A stretch of DNA of 64,000 nt from Hyphomicrobiales bacterium (GTDB taxonomy: Bacteria; Pseudomonadota; Alphaproteobacteria; Rhizobiales; Rhizobiaceae), in assembly GCA_003963455.1 (NCBI GenBank), contig RXJA01000058.1:47946-111945 (forward strand), in the 5' to 3' direction. The position numbers were made by a program, and so were the translations under genes. Positions 27,658-36,461 of this stretch are shown here, one piece after another; the stretch's first letter is position 1; each line of letters starts with the position of its first letter. Below the pieces are notes generated by a model. That model saw only the letters and a program-made list of their open reading frames with translations, was not told the origin of the DNA and ran no database searches.

Positions 27658-29601
27658 TCAACGTCGCTTGCGGCCCGCTGGCGGGGTCGATCCGCGTTTG
27701 CGGTCCGCGTCGGCGATGACCGCGAACTTCGCGCCTAATGAAAAGCAATTCGCTCTAGCCGCTAGCAGGAGCGCATCGAGCTGCCGCACCCGGCGAACTG
27801 CGGCGCTGGTCTTATCGTCCTTGTTCATTTTCTCGCGGACGTTTTCTAAGACCGTTTCACGAACGCGCGGTTGTAGCACAACCACCTTTGTCTCCAGGTT
27901 TGATCCCAGCTTCGCAAGCATGGCGAGGAAGCTGTCTCTGTTCTTGAGCCGCTTGCCGTTGTGCCAGACGGCGTCCTTCAGCACTCCGCTGCCATTTGCT
28001 TTTAGCTTTGCCAGAAGCAACCCCCTATCGACGTGACGAAGGTTTTTGACAGCTTGTCCGACAACCACTTCATAGTCGGACACCGATATGTCCCGACCGT
28101 CCTTGCCCGAACCGCTGCCCTTGGCGTGAATAAGGGTCAGCAGCGAAGGTTTCACCTTATCGTCGATGTGGATGAAGTCTGCCGATTCACCAGCCCCGTC
28201 GTCACAAACAAGCCAGCCGGTCTGCTGGCCGCGGGACTTGAGATTCGGCCAGTGCCGAGCAATCAGGCCAAACAGGGACTTGTCGCTCTCATTGCCGGTG
28301 TTCTCCACGGCAAACCGCTTGCCGTCCAGCGGCTTCTCTTGCCAGTATTCCGTCTTGTCGGGCCACATCGGGACCCATTCCCAATCCTCAAATCTGGCAT
28401 CGCGAAACCTAGTCTCATAGATGTGACCGCGCGAGAATGTGTGGCCGGTGTCGAAGTAGACCGTTATGTTGTCGGCGTCCCGGCAGATTTTCAGGATCTC
28501 GGCTTTCTGCTTTTTCGAAACTTCACCTTCCACATCTTTGCTGCCCTGCTCCTTGACGATGGTTATTTTCGCTCGAACGTCGCCTCGCGGCCCCTGATGG
28601 AACTCGTAAGACAGGCGCCCTATCTTCGTATCGCCCCAGTAGACGTCAGCCTCGAAATTTGGGCCTCCTGCTGCCGCCGTCACTTCAAACCGCGCCGTAT
28701 CGCCAAACTGCTGCAGCCATCGCGATTCATCCTTGGCGGCGTCAGACTCCCCGTGGTGAATCTGTTCGGGCACGATGATGGCAACATCATAGGCGCGCTC
28801 GACGTTTGCCAGGCTGGTCAAGGGAGAAGCGACAATCGGGATCGGAGTCTCGGAACGAGAAGTATCGTCCATGTAGTCGGCCGCTCGGCGCAGGACCAGA
28901 TTAAGACCGGTCGTGAACTCGTCCCAGGTCCTGCTGGGACCGGTCCAGATCCTGCCGGCGCTTGGACTTGCGCCGACGACGGTGCTGGCAAGTTTTTCGG
29001 ACAGCTTAACCGTGCTGCGAACTGAACTGAAGAAATAGCTCTGATCTCCAAGCGGATCGAGTGACGACTCAAGCTCCAAGCCGGAAAGGATCTTTGAATC
29101 CGGTTTGATCGCGGTTCGGCGATGAGTACCCGTCAGCCAAAGCGTACGCACCCGGCCTTCAACAAAGGCCTTGTTGATCTCGGTTGGCGTCAAGCGGGTG
29201 ATCAAAGACAAGGGGCCGGCTGCGGCACTGGCGATCTTCTTTGCGATCGCACTTCTGAGCCCATTGTCGGAGAACGCCAGCGCAAAAAGTGTCTCACGCC
29301 TTGCCACGACGACCAGATGGTTGACCAGGTCCCTGAGATCTCCGTCGACGAGCCAGCTTGGCGGGCGCTCATCGACATAGCGTGTCCAAGCGATTGTGGT
29401 GCCATCCACCTCGACCGCCGTTCCTTGGGCATCGGGAAAGGCCAGGCTTGCCTTTTCCGCGGACTCCTTCGCCGCGTCCCGGATCGCAGCCAACAGCACC
29501 TCGGGCGCGGCGCCTGTCCCGCCGCTGACCTTGTAAAGCGAAACGGAAAGGTAGGGCGCACATTGTTCCTTGGAAACTGCCGTAGGAAGTCCGGGCATCA
29601 T
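27658..29601 (-). CDS. Large protein with C-terminal PD-(D/E)XK-like nuclease motif, partner of DUF2235 protein
   Basis: 647 aa; GWLVCDDGAGESADFIHIDDKVKPSLLTLIHAKGSGSGKDGRDISVSDYEVVVGQAVKN = D...hHAKG nuclease-like core; ATGA overlap with upstream gene. Confidence 0.6.
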   Translation of the reverse strand: MMPGLPTAVSKEQCAPYLSVSLYKVSGGTGAAPEVLLAAIRDAAKESAEKASLAFPDAQGTAVEVDGTTIAWTRYVDERPPSWLVDGDLRDLVNHLVVVARRETLFALAFSDNGLRSAIAKKIASAAAGPLSLITRLTPTEINKAFVEGRVRTLWLTGTHRRTAIKPDSKILSGLELESSLDPLGDQSYFFSSVRSTVKLSEKLASTVVGASPSAGRIWTGPSRTWDEFTTGLNLVLRRAADYMDDTSRSETPIPIVASPLTSLANVERAYDVAIIVPEQIHHGESDAAKDESRWLQQFGDTARFEVTAAAGGPNFEADVYWGDTKIGRLSYEFHQGPRGDVRAKITIVKEQGSKDVEGEVSKKQKAEILKICRDADNITVYFDTGHTFSRGHIYETRFRDARFEDWEWVPMWPDKTEYWQEKPLDGKRFAVENTGNESDKSLFGLIARHWPNLKSRGQQTGWLVCDDGAGESADFIHIDDKVKPSLLTLIHAKGSGSGKDGRDISVSDYEVVVGQAVKNLRHVDRGLLLAKLKANGSGVLKDAVWHNGKRLKNRDSFLAMLAKLGSNLETKVVVLQPRVRETVLENVREKMNKDDKTSAAVRRVRQLDALLLAARANCFSLGAKFAVIADADRKRGSTPPAGRKRR

Positions 29602-30758
29602 TGGACAATCTCGTATCTGGGTGGGAGATTTTGCGGCTGATAGGTCTTCACCAAAGCCATTCGGTCAAGGACCGATTGGTGGAGTTGCGCGCCATCGGGG
29701 ATAAGACGCGGCTCGCATCGCGGCAGATAGACGCCAAGGATTGAGCGGCGCCCTGGCCATTCACGTCGCCGTGCGCTTTTGGGTAGCCACTCCAGGATGC
29801 GCCAAGCACCTGTTGCCGACGGATGAAGATGTGCGCCAGGGTCAGGAGCTACGTATATGTGTTCGCCGCCTTTGGTCGGCTTTCCTTCCACCAGGTGACC
29901 GACTATGGTCGCGCCCACCTTAAGCCCGCAGGCGACGGCCTCATCGATTATCCATCGCAGAGGAAATTTCGACAGACCACTCTCTTCTTCGCTGAAGCCG
30001 CCTCCTACATCTGAATGGCAACCGGCAAACCAGACTTGTCGAGCATCCTGCTTGGGAGGATCCGATGTCGAAAAACGGTCAGGTCGGAATAATTGTCCCT
30101 CTTTCCAGATCTGCAGGCGAAACATACGCCTGCATTCGTCGATGGCGATGGCTTGCCGAAACGTCTCAACGCCGGGATTCTGGAGTGTATAGGGAAGCGC
30201 CTGCAAACTCGGAACATAAAAGCGGTCGGGACGAGGAACGATGACGGAAGCCACCGTCTCCCAAACACCGACGAATCGGATAGGCACCATCCTACCGCCA
30301 ACGATTCGGCGAAAATGCCATGCCACCGATAGATCCTCATGGTCCATAGCGGCGCGCTTGTACGCCGCGAAGGCGTATCCGACATAATTCAGTTGATCAG
30401 GTCGTAGCAGGCCTAGAAGGAAGATGAACCCTGCCAATACCCGCACGCTGTAGGCACCTCGGCTGAAGCCGAAAAGATAGATGCTGTCGCCCTCGGCGTA
30501 GTGAGTTGCCAGGAAGCGATAGGCTTCCAGCACGTCACTGTCCAAGCCGTATCCTGTAGCCAGACCCAAAACGCCCTTGGCATTCTGGCTGATGCGGCCC
30601 CAGGTCGCTGTTTGACCCAAGGTCCCGACGCCGGGATCGTAGTAGGCAACCTGCAGGTCATTTTTCTCAAGCGCCCTGTAGAGCTTAAGCACATTTGACA
30701 TGTTCACGCCAATTTCGTTGCCCGTTCCGTCACAACAGACAACAATATTCTTCGGCAT
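29598..30758 (-). CDS. DUF2235 family alpha/beta-hydrolase (T6SS Tle1-like phospholipase domain)
   Basis: 386 aa; MPKNIVVCCDGTGNEIG, YYDPGVGT, SIYLFGFSRGAYSVRVLAGFI nucleophile elbow, VWFAGCHSDVGGG. Confidence 0.85.
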   Translation of the reverse strand: MPKNIVVCCDGTGNEIGVNMSNVLKLYRALEKNDLQVAYYDPGVGTLGQTATWGRISQNAKGVLGLATGYGLDSDVLEAYRFLATHYAEGDSIYLFGFSRGAYSVRVLAGFIFLLGLLRPDQLNYVGYAFAAYKRAAMDHEDLSVAWHFRRIVGGRMVPIRFVGVWETVASVIVPRPDRFYVPSLQALPYTLQNPGVETFRQAIAIDECRRMFRLQIWKEGQLFRPDRFSTSDPPKQDARQVWFAGCHSDVGGGFSEEESGLSKFPLRWIIDEAVACGLKVGATIVGHLVEGKPTKGGEHIYVAPDPGAHLHPSATGAWRILEWLPKSARRREWPGRRSILGVYLPRCEPRLIPDGAQLHQSVLDRMALVKTYQPQNLPPRYEIVQ

Positions 30759-30941
30759 AGTGATGACCCCCTGGAGTCGGAGAATTGTAGCAAGGTTGGT
30801 TTGAAGCGCAATTATTTCTATCTAAAAAGAACTTGAACGATAAATCAAAACGCCATCTCGGAAAAAGGCGCTCAAACATCGCGCCTTGGGGGGATCCTCG
30901 AGGGTTTATGAAACACGCACTGTAATAACTGGAATAGTGGT

Positions 30942-32966
30942 CTAGCTTAGCTTTTGCAGGATGTAGCCTGGAAAGATGACCCGTTCGCAGTCGATTCTGG
31001 CGATTATCCCTTCGAGCGTTTCCAAGTCTTCGCTGGTTGAGAAAATGACCTGCTGATTGCGTTTCTTGGCGCGAGCAGCCCGAGCCAAGAGATTCTGAAA
31101 ACTTGGTCGAGATGATGACTGTTGACGCGGCTCGTCGAATACCAGCATCCCTGGGTGGTTGGTTTGCTTCCCGGTCGCAAGTTCGAGCAGACTTAGCTGG
31201 TAGGCCCACTTCAGTCTGATAGCGTCGCTCGCGGACGTTTCGAAGCCGATCTCGAACCCCTCTTTCTCGGGCCTATAGCTATCTTCCGAAATCGACAGCT
31301 CAGAGGGGGAGAACGTGCTGAAACCAAAATCCTTTGCCTGGCTCTGCACAAGCCCCGTTAGGAGAGTTAGTTTGTCCCGGTCGCGCTGAGACAGCTTTTC
31401 ATTCGGAATCTCCGCAAGCTCTTGCAGAAGTTTTCCGTATGCGTCCTGCAAAGTGCCAAGCCGGTCTAGGGCTTCTTCAAATACCGCCTGCAAGGCCTCG
31501 AGGTCCCGCATCCGTGCCTCAGCTCGGATGCGCTCTTCAATGATAGCTGCGGATGGGTTTGATCCTGGCGCTACCAATTCTGACCGAAGAAGCCGGATTT
31601 GGGAGTAGTAATCAATTAGATTGCGGCTCACTGCCGAGAGCTGATCTCGCCGCGCACTGTCCTCCGCCTCTTCTCTGACCAGGATATCCTCGAACATTTT
31701 TTTTTGCGACCGAATATACTCTATGTTGTCGGAGACTGGCATGACCGCAGAAACCGCTTCCTGAGACAGCAGTATGTCAACGAGCGCCTGTTCACAGGTT
31801 GGACATCTATCGGGAGTCAACGCAGCGGTGACACCTGAGTAGCGCTGCAATCTTTGAACATCGAGATTTTTCTGCAGATCGTCATCGAGAACGATGATCC
31901 GCCGCTGTAGTGACTGCATGTCGGCCAGCTTCAGCTGCTGGATGCCATGGATTCGTATTCGCTCGGCGTTTAGCTGGTCGACCTGTTGCGTAATCAGCTG
32001 AAGCCGTTGCGCCACTTCTTCCGAGTGTTCCTCTACCATTGGCACCGCTTTGGCGGCCATCTCAGCGATACTCGCTCTGAGTTGTGTGACGATGGCTCCC
32101 AGCGGCAGCCATTCGGTCCCCTCAACGATCTGTACATGAGCGTTCGACAATGCAGCGGGATCCGCGACAGGGCTTTCGCTCAATGCCGCGACCCGTCCAC
32201 CTCCCCGCGCAACGAATCGGTCGAGCTCTTGTCTGATGACAGACCACTCTTTTGAATTCGCTGCGATGCGTTCGGCGAGACGCTCTCGCTGTACCTCAAG
32301 TTTGTAGACGTCGAGGTCCATGATAAACTCGACCGCTCGCTTATGAACCTCTCGAATTCTCATATACGTTGGAATCGCAGCCGGCACCGCCGTCCAGCCA
32401 AACTTCTGCTCAACCCAGAACAACGGAAAGACGGTTTCCAGATACAGTTTTGTCTCTGGCGCGTCGTACCTTCTGACTTGCGGCAGTCGCCATCCTAAAA
32501 AGCCTTCAAGGAAGTGATGAAATCCGTCTTCTCGCTGGGCCGCACCAGGATCCAAAACGAAGAAGTTTTGCTGCTTGAGCCCCGTTGCTCCTTCCGAAAG
32601 CGCAGGTCCGAAATCAACCGTGACAAGGCGCGTGTCGGTGCTCGCCTTCACTGCGCGATTTACGGATATGACCTGCCCGTCTCCGTTTTCGATCTCCAGG
32701 GACACACTCGATTCGAGAACCTCGATACGTTTATCGTCGTCGGTGTTCAGGTAGGTCGTCATGGCGTGCGGTAAAGGGATTTCGCGCCGTGGGCTCAGCA
32801 TCCGCTCCAACCCAAGAGCATACAGCATGCCCTGCATGCAGGTAGACTTTCCCTTCGTGTTATCGGCCCACAGCACGGTCAGACCGGAGGCGAAGGGAAC
32901 ATCAGCGCCATATACGCCATCGGACGTTACCGCCCGAAGTCTCAGGCGTCGAAAGCGCAGCGTCAC
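30942..32966 (-). CDS. RecF/SMC-type ABC ATPase of ABC-three-component-like conflict system
   Basis: Start placed at GTG 32966 (VTLRFRRLRLRAVTSDGVYGADVPFASGLTVLWADNTKGKSTCMQGMLYALGLE); zinc-hook-like CPTCEQ in coiled coil; C-terminal MLVFDEPRQQ; GTGA overlap with upstream gene. Confidence 0.75.
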   Translation of the reverse strand: MTLRFRRLRLRAVTSDGVYGADVPFASGLTVLWADNTKGKSTCMQGMLYALGLERMLSPRREIPLPHAMTTYLNTDDDKRIEVLESSVSLEIENGDGQVISVNRAVKASTDTRLVTVDFGPALSEGATGLKQQNFFVLDPGAAQREDGFHHFLEGFLGWRLPQVRRYDAPETKLYLETVFPLFWVEQKFGWTAVPAAIPTYMRIREVHKRAVEFIMDLDVYKLEVQRERLAERIAANSKEWSVIRQELDRFVARGGGRVAALSESPVADPAALSNAHVQIVEGTEWLPLGAIVTQLRASIAEMAAKAVPMVEEHSEEVAQRLQLITQQVDQLNAERIRIHGIQQLKLADMQSLQRRIIVLDDDLQKNLDVQRLQRYSGVTAALTPDRCPTCEQALVDILLSQEAVSAVMPVSDNIEYIRSQKKMFEDILVREEAEDSARRDQLSAVSRNLIDYYSQIRLLRSELVAPGSNPSAAIIEERIRAEARMRDLEALQAVFEEALDRLGTLQDAYGKLLQELAEIPNEKLSQRDRDKLTLLTGLVQSQAKDFGFSTFSPSELSISEDSYRPEKEGFEIGFETSASDAIRLKWAYQLSLLELATGKQTNHPGMLVFDEPRQQSSSRPSFQNLLARAARAKKRNQQVIFSTSEDLETLEGIIARIDCERVIFPGYILQKLS

Positions 32967-33451
32967 AGGAGATCCTCCAGTCGCCAAACGCGCTTCATCA
33001 GCGCATCCGTTACTCGAGGTGCCACCTCGTTCAAGAACCGAGCTTCCTCCGTCAACGACTCCCCTTCCTCCAAGATTGCCTTGGCCATTTTCGCCCCCGC
33101 ATCGGTGAGAGACACTGACGTTCCCTTGTCAATCTTCACCAGCTTTAGAGCATGTGCGAAGGCTACGGCGCGGTTGAGTGACGGCTCTACGCGGACGGAA
33201 ACCTCCGTTGCCCGATATTTCCCAGCCAGTAGACCGCGAACTTCCTCACGACCCTCTGGCAGCCGGACGGAGTGAGCCAGAAACTGTAATTTCTGAAAGT
33301 TGGATTTCTTGCCGCGGCTGTGGAACAGCGCCAAGATAAGCACAGCCATGCCCCATGACATGCGTAGGTCGCCAGGAACGGGATCAGGACGCGCTATGTA
33401 GGTGAATGAGCCGCCCAATATAGCGTTGCGAAGGCTTGACTCACTGGGCAT
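32963..33451 (-). CDS. Small middle-component-like protein of ABC-three-component-like system
   Basis: ATG 33451: MPSESSLRNAILGGSFTYIARPDPVPGDLRMSWGMAVLILALFHSRGKKSNFQKLQFLAHSVRLPEGREEV...; overlaps both neighbouring genes. Confidence 0.6.
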   Translation of the reverse strand: MPSESSLRNAILGGSFTYIARPDPVPGDLRMSWGMAVLILALFHSRGKKSNFQKLQFLAHSVRLPEGREEVRGLLAGKYRATEVSVRVEPSLNRAVAFAHALKLVKIDKGTSVSLTDAGAKMAKAILEEGESLTEEARFLNEVAPRVTDALMKRVWRLEDLL

Positions 33452-34358
33452 TGGGGAAATCCAGAGGACAACGCATGATCCACTCACAGATCGAGCCATA
33501 GGCAATTTGTTCGGCATTCTCAGCGGAAAGACTCGGTGCTGCCGCTTGCATTGCCGAGATTAGCGCATCGAGTTCCGCATGGAGTATTTCTCCCGCCGAT
33601 CCACCTCGCTGCGGTCCTGCAAATTGTAAACGCCGAGCTCGGCTCCTAATTGCAGACATGACCTTCTCATGAAGGTCGGGCGAACCAGACCGCAAGGCGT
33701 CGAGTAAGGCGTTACCCGTGAGAAAGGATTTCACTGCTTCACCCACGACAGCGTCAAGTTCGTCGGGGTTGGCCCGCTTCTTGAGTTTCTGCGTAGCGTT
33801 AGCCAAAAGGTTGGACGAGCCGGCTACCCAGGTAGCAAGTTCCGACTGGGAGGGAGTAGGGATGGACAAGGTCACCTTCGAGAGGGCTGACATGCCCATG
33901 GCCACGGCGTCGCCGGGGAAAGCACTCGGATCTTGGATCATCACCTCAATTTCCGCATCCAGCGCTACGCAACCCGCACCTCGCAGATCCTTCGTCTTTT
34001 TCGCACAGTGAAGATTGACTTCTTTGCTGTCATGGAGGGGCGCTATCAAAACCCAATGCCTGATAGGAACTTCGTGAAACATTTTCGCGACTTCGGCATG
34101 GTTTTTTAGAAGCTTCCCGAGATCAATCGTTATCTTCTTCTTCTGGCGTTCTGCCCGAGTTGCAATATCTATAGGCTCTTCGACCGCATAACATTGGTAC
34201 GCGACCGACTCCTTTGTGCAATAGTAGTCTATTCCGTAATCCCCTTTGTGTTCCGCCGGGATCTTCTGCACGTGTAGCGGACCATGTCGGCCTTGAAGGA
34301 GGCTGAGAGCGAAAAGCTCCCAATCGTCTGGGTTCCAGACTTGAACAGCACTCGACAT
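33441..34358 (-). CDS. Effector-like component of ABC-three-component-like system, Mrr-like N-terminal domain
   Basis: MSSAVQVWNPDDWELFALSLLQGRHGPLHVQKIPAEHKGDYGIDYYCTKESVAYQCYAVEEP; GDYGID...YQC restriction-endonuclease-fold signature. Confidence 0.6.
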   Translation of the reverse strand: MSSAVQVWNPDDWELFALSLLQGRHGPLHVQKIPAEHKGDYGIDYYCTKESVAYQCYAVEEPIDIATRAERQKKKITIDLGKLLKNHAEVAKMFHEVPIRHWVLIAPLHDSKEVNLHCAKKTKDLRGAGCVALDAEIEVMIQDPSAFPGDAVAMGMSALSKVTLSIPTPSQSELATWVAGSSNLLANATQKLKKRANPDELDAVVGEAVKSFLTGNALLDALRSGSPDLHEKVMSAIRSRARRLQFAGPQRGGSAGEILHAELDALISAMQAAAPSLSAENAEQIAYGSICEWIMRCPLDFPNAQ

Positions 34359-34641
34359 CTTGAATGTTACCCCCCGAGGCAGCAATCTTACCGCCTAAAC
34401 GCCACAATTCAATACCGAGGCATATTAGTAGTTCGCCCCATTGCGGTTCCCTTGGTTTCGCTCCTGGCCTCTGGTCTGACGCACGCAATTTCTGAGAACG
34501 AGCTTGATGATCATTTGCGAATGGACCTCAAACGCCCACGAGCTTTGTCCAGTGCAGCGAGCCTGAACCGGCGCCGACCGGATGTTCCGATGTCTATCCC
34601 AAGTCATCTATTCGTCAGAGACGTTGGCGGCATCGTCTCCG

Positions 34642-35301
34642 TTAACAAAAGTTCGGGCGATGAAATCCTTCGCCAACAACCTCTCTTTCGAGAGCAGCCC
34701 GGCATCCTGCCTCGAAATCCGGCAGCTGGCGCAGCGTGTCGAGCCCGAACTGCGACAGGAAATTTTTGGTCGTCACATAGGTGTAGGGTGCCCCCGGCTG
34801 CGGGCTGCGCGGCCCCGAGGCGATGAGGTCCTGCGCGCGCAGCACGCCGATCAGGTCGCGCGACACCTCTTTGCCAAAGAAGCTCGATAGCTCGCCACGC
34901 GTGATCGGCTGGAAATAGGCGATGCACATCAGCACGAGCGCCTCCGACTGCGTCAGCTCTTTTGCCCCCTCGCCCGTGGCACTTCCGAAGGCGGCGTTGA
35001 TGGCGTCGCCAAAGACCTTTTTGGTTCGGTGCTGCCAGCCGCCTGCGACCGAGACCAGTTCGTAGGGGCGGCCGGCGAGCTCGGCGCGAATGTCGTCGAT
35101 GACCAAATCGAGATTGCAGTTTCTTCCCACTACCCGCACCAGCACCTCGCGCGGCACAGGCTCGCTGGCGGCAAAGATCACCGCTTCGACGCGGCCCATC
35201 CATTCGCGCCAGCGCAGTTCTGGCGGCAGGTGCTCGAGCTCGGTGTCGAGCAGCGCCGGCTGATCGTCTGGCTTGCGGCGAACGGAGGCTTGGCTCATCA
35301 C
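34642..35301 (-). CDS. ScpB-family protein (ICE-encoded paralog)
   Basis: 219 aa; RVEAVIFAASEPVPREVLVRVV, TQSEALVLMCIAYFQPITRGELSSFFGKEVSRDLIGVLRAQDLIASGPR, PYTYVTTKNFLSQFGLDTLRQLPD. Confidence 0.85.
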   Translation of the reverse strand: MMSQASVRRKPDDQPALLDTELEHLPPELRWREWMGRVEAVIFAASEPVPREVLVRVVGRNCNLDLVIDDIRAELAGRPYELVSVAGGWQHRTKKVFGDAINAAFGSATGEGAKELTQSEALVLMCIAYFQPITRGELSSFFGKEVSRDLIGVLRAQDLIASGPRSPQPGAPYTYVTTKNFLSQFGLDTLRQLPDFEAGCRAALEREVVGEGFHRPNFC

Positions 35302-36254
35302 TACAGCCCAAACAGCCGAAAGGTGGTGCGGCCCGATAGCTCGCGCACGGCCTCGAGTTGTTGCAGCCGTTCGAACAGCCGTCGCGCCGCGAAACGCGAC
35401 AGGTTTTTCGTCGTCAGCGAACCGGAGACGACGTCTTCGTTAAGCAGCAGAAAAATCACATCGCCGGCGCCCTTGGCGCGCAGCTTTGGCGCCACCCCCA
35501 GGAGCCTTTCGGCGCGACGTGACAACTCGGCGGCCAGCCGGCAGGCGCCGGCCGCCGCCTGAACCAGCGCGACGCAGACCGCGCGCTCAAAACCTTTTTC
35601 GCCCGGTCGGACGCGGGTGCCGCCGCCGTCGGTGCGGAAGGCCGGGCCAAAAGCCTGCGTCATCAACAGCGGCAGCGACCGCGGCCAGCGCAGGCTTTGC
35701 GCCAGCACCAGGTCGGCCAGCCACCAGGCCAAAAGCTCGGAGTCGGGCCGCATGGCGATGACGCGGGCGGCGATTGCTGCCGCGGCGAACGGCGCTGGTC
35801 GGCCACCGCGGACTTGGTCGTCGATCGCCGCGCACAGGTCGGCGAGAGCCTCTTTGTCCCAAGCGAGCCCGAGCAACTCGACCAACTTCGCCAGCCGTTC
35901 GACGCCGGCGGTGGGCGGCTGCAACGCCAGATGCCGCCAGGCGCCAAAAATGGCGCCGGCGGGACCGGGGTCGGCGCCGGCCGGACGCAGATGCCAGGCG
36001 TCGCGCAACGCACCTTCCTCCTCGGCGCGGCCGGCGATCCGCATGCTGGCGGCCGCGCAGCTGAGCGCCAGCCGCTGGCGCCAGGCGCCGGCCCAGGCAG
36101 GCTGCGCGCGAGCAAGCGGGTCGAGCGCGCCCAAGGCGGCGCCGGCCTGGAAGGCGGCGTCGGCGTCGCTCGGCACACCATTGACGGCGAGCGCCCAGGC
36201 CGGAACGGTCGGCGGCGTGGCGGGGCTGGTGGTCGCGGGATCGAGGCGAATCAT
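35301..36254 (-). CDS. DUF1403 family protein
   Basis: 317 aa Ala-rich; AGAALGALDPLARAQPAWAGAWRQRLALSCAAASMRIAGRAEEEGALRDAWHLRP; sits between ScpB-like and relaxase genes as in alphaproteobacterial ICEs. Confidence 0.7.
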   Translation of the reverse strand: MIRLDPATTSPATPPTVPAWALAVNGVPSDADAAFQAGAALGALDPLARAQPAWAGAWRQRLALSCAAASMRIAGRAEEEGALRDAWHLRPAGADPGPAGAIFGAWRHLALQPPTAGVERLAKLVELLGLAWDKEALADLCAAIDDQVRGGRPAPFAAAAIAARVIAMRPDSELLAWWLADLVLAQSLRWPRSLPLLMTQAFGPAFRTDGGGTRVRPGEKGFERAVCVALVQAAAGACRLAAELSRRAERLLGVAPKLRAKGAGDVIFLLLNEDVVSGSLTTKNLSRFAARRLFERLQQLEAVRELSGRTTFRLFGL

Positions 36255-36461
36255 GATTTCGAGGGTAAAATGGCCGTGCGCTTTCCGCCATCAATTTCGC
36301 CCCGAAACGCACAGCCTGTCGCGCGCCTAAAAGGAATGATAATGTTGCCCTATCAGTCGTTTACCTCACCATAGACTCTGATCTATTTGGATTAGGCGGC
36401 TAACTATTGTCGGTGATTGCGACCTCTTGGACCAACGCCGGCAGCGCCTCATGCGATCAGG

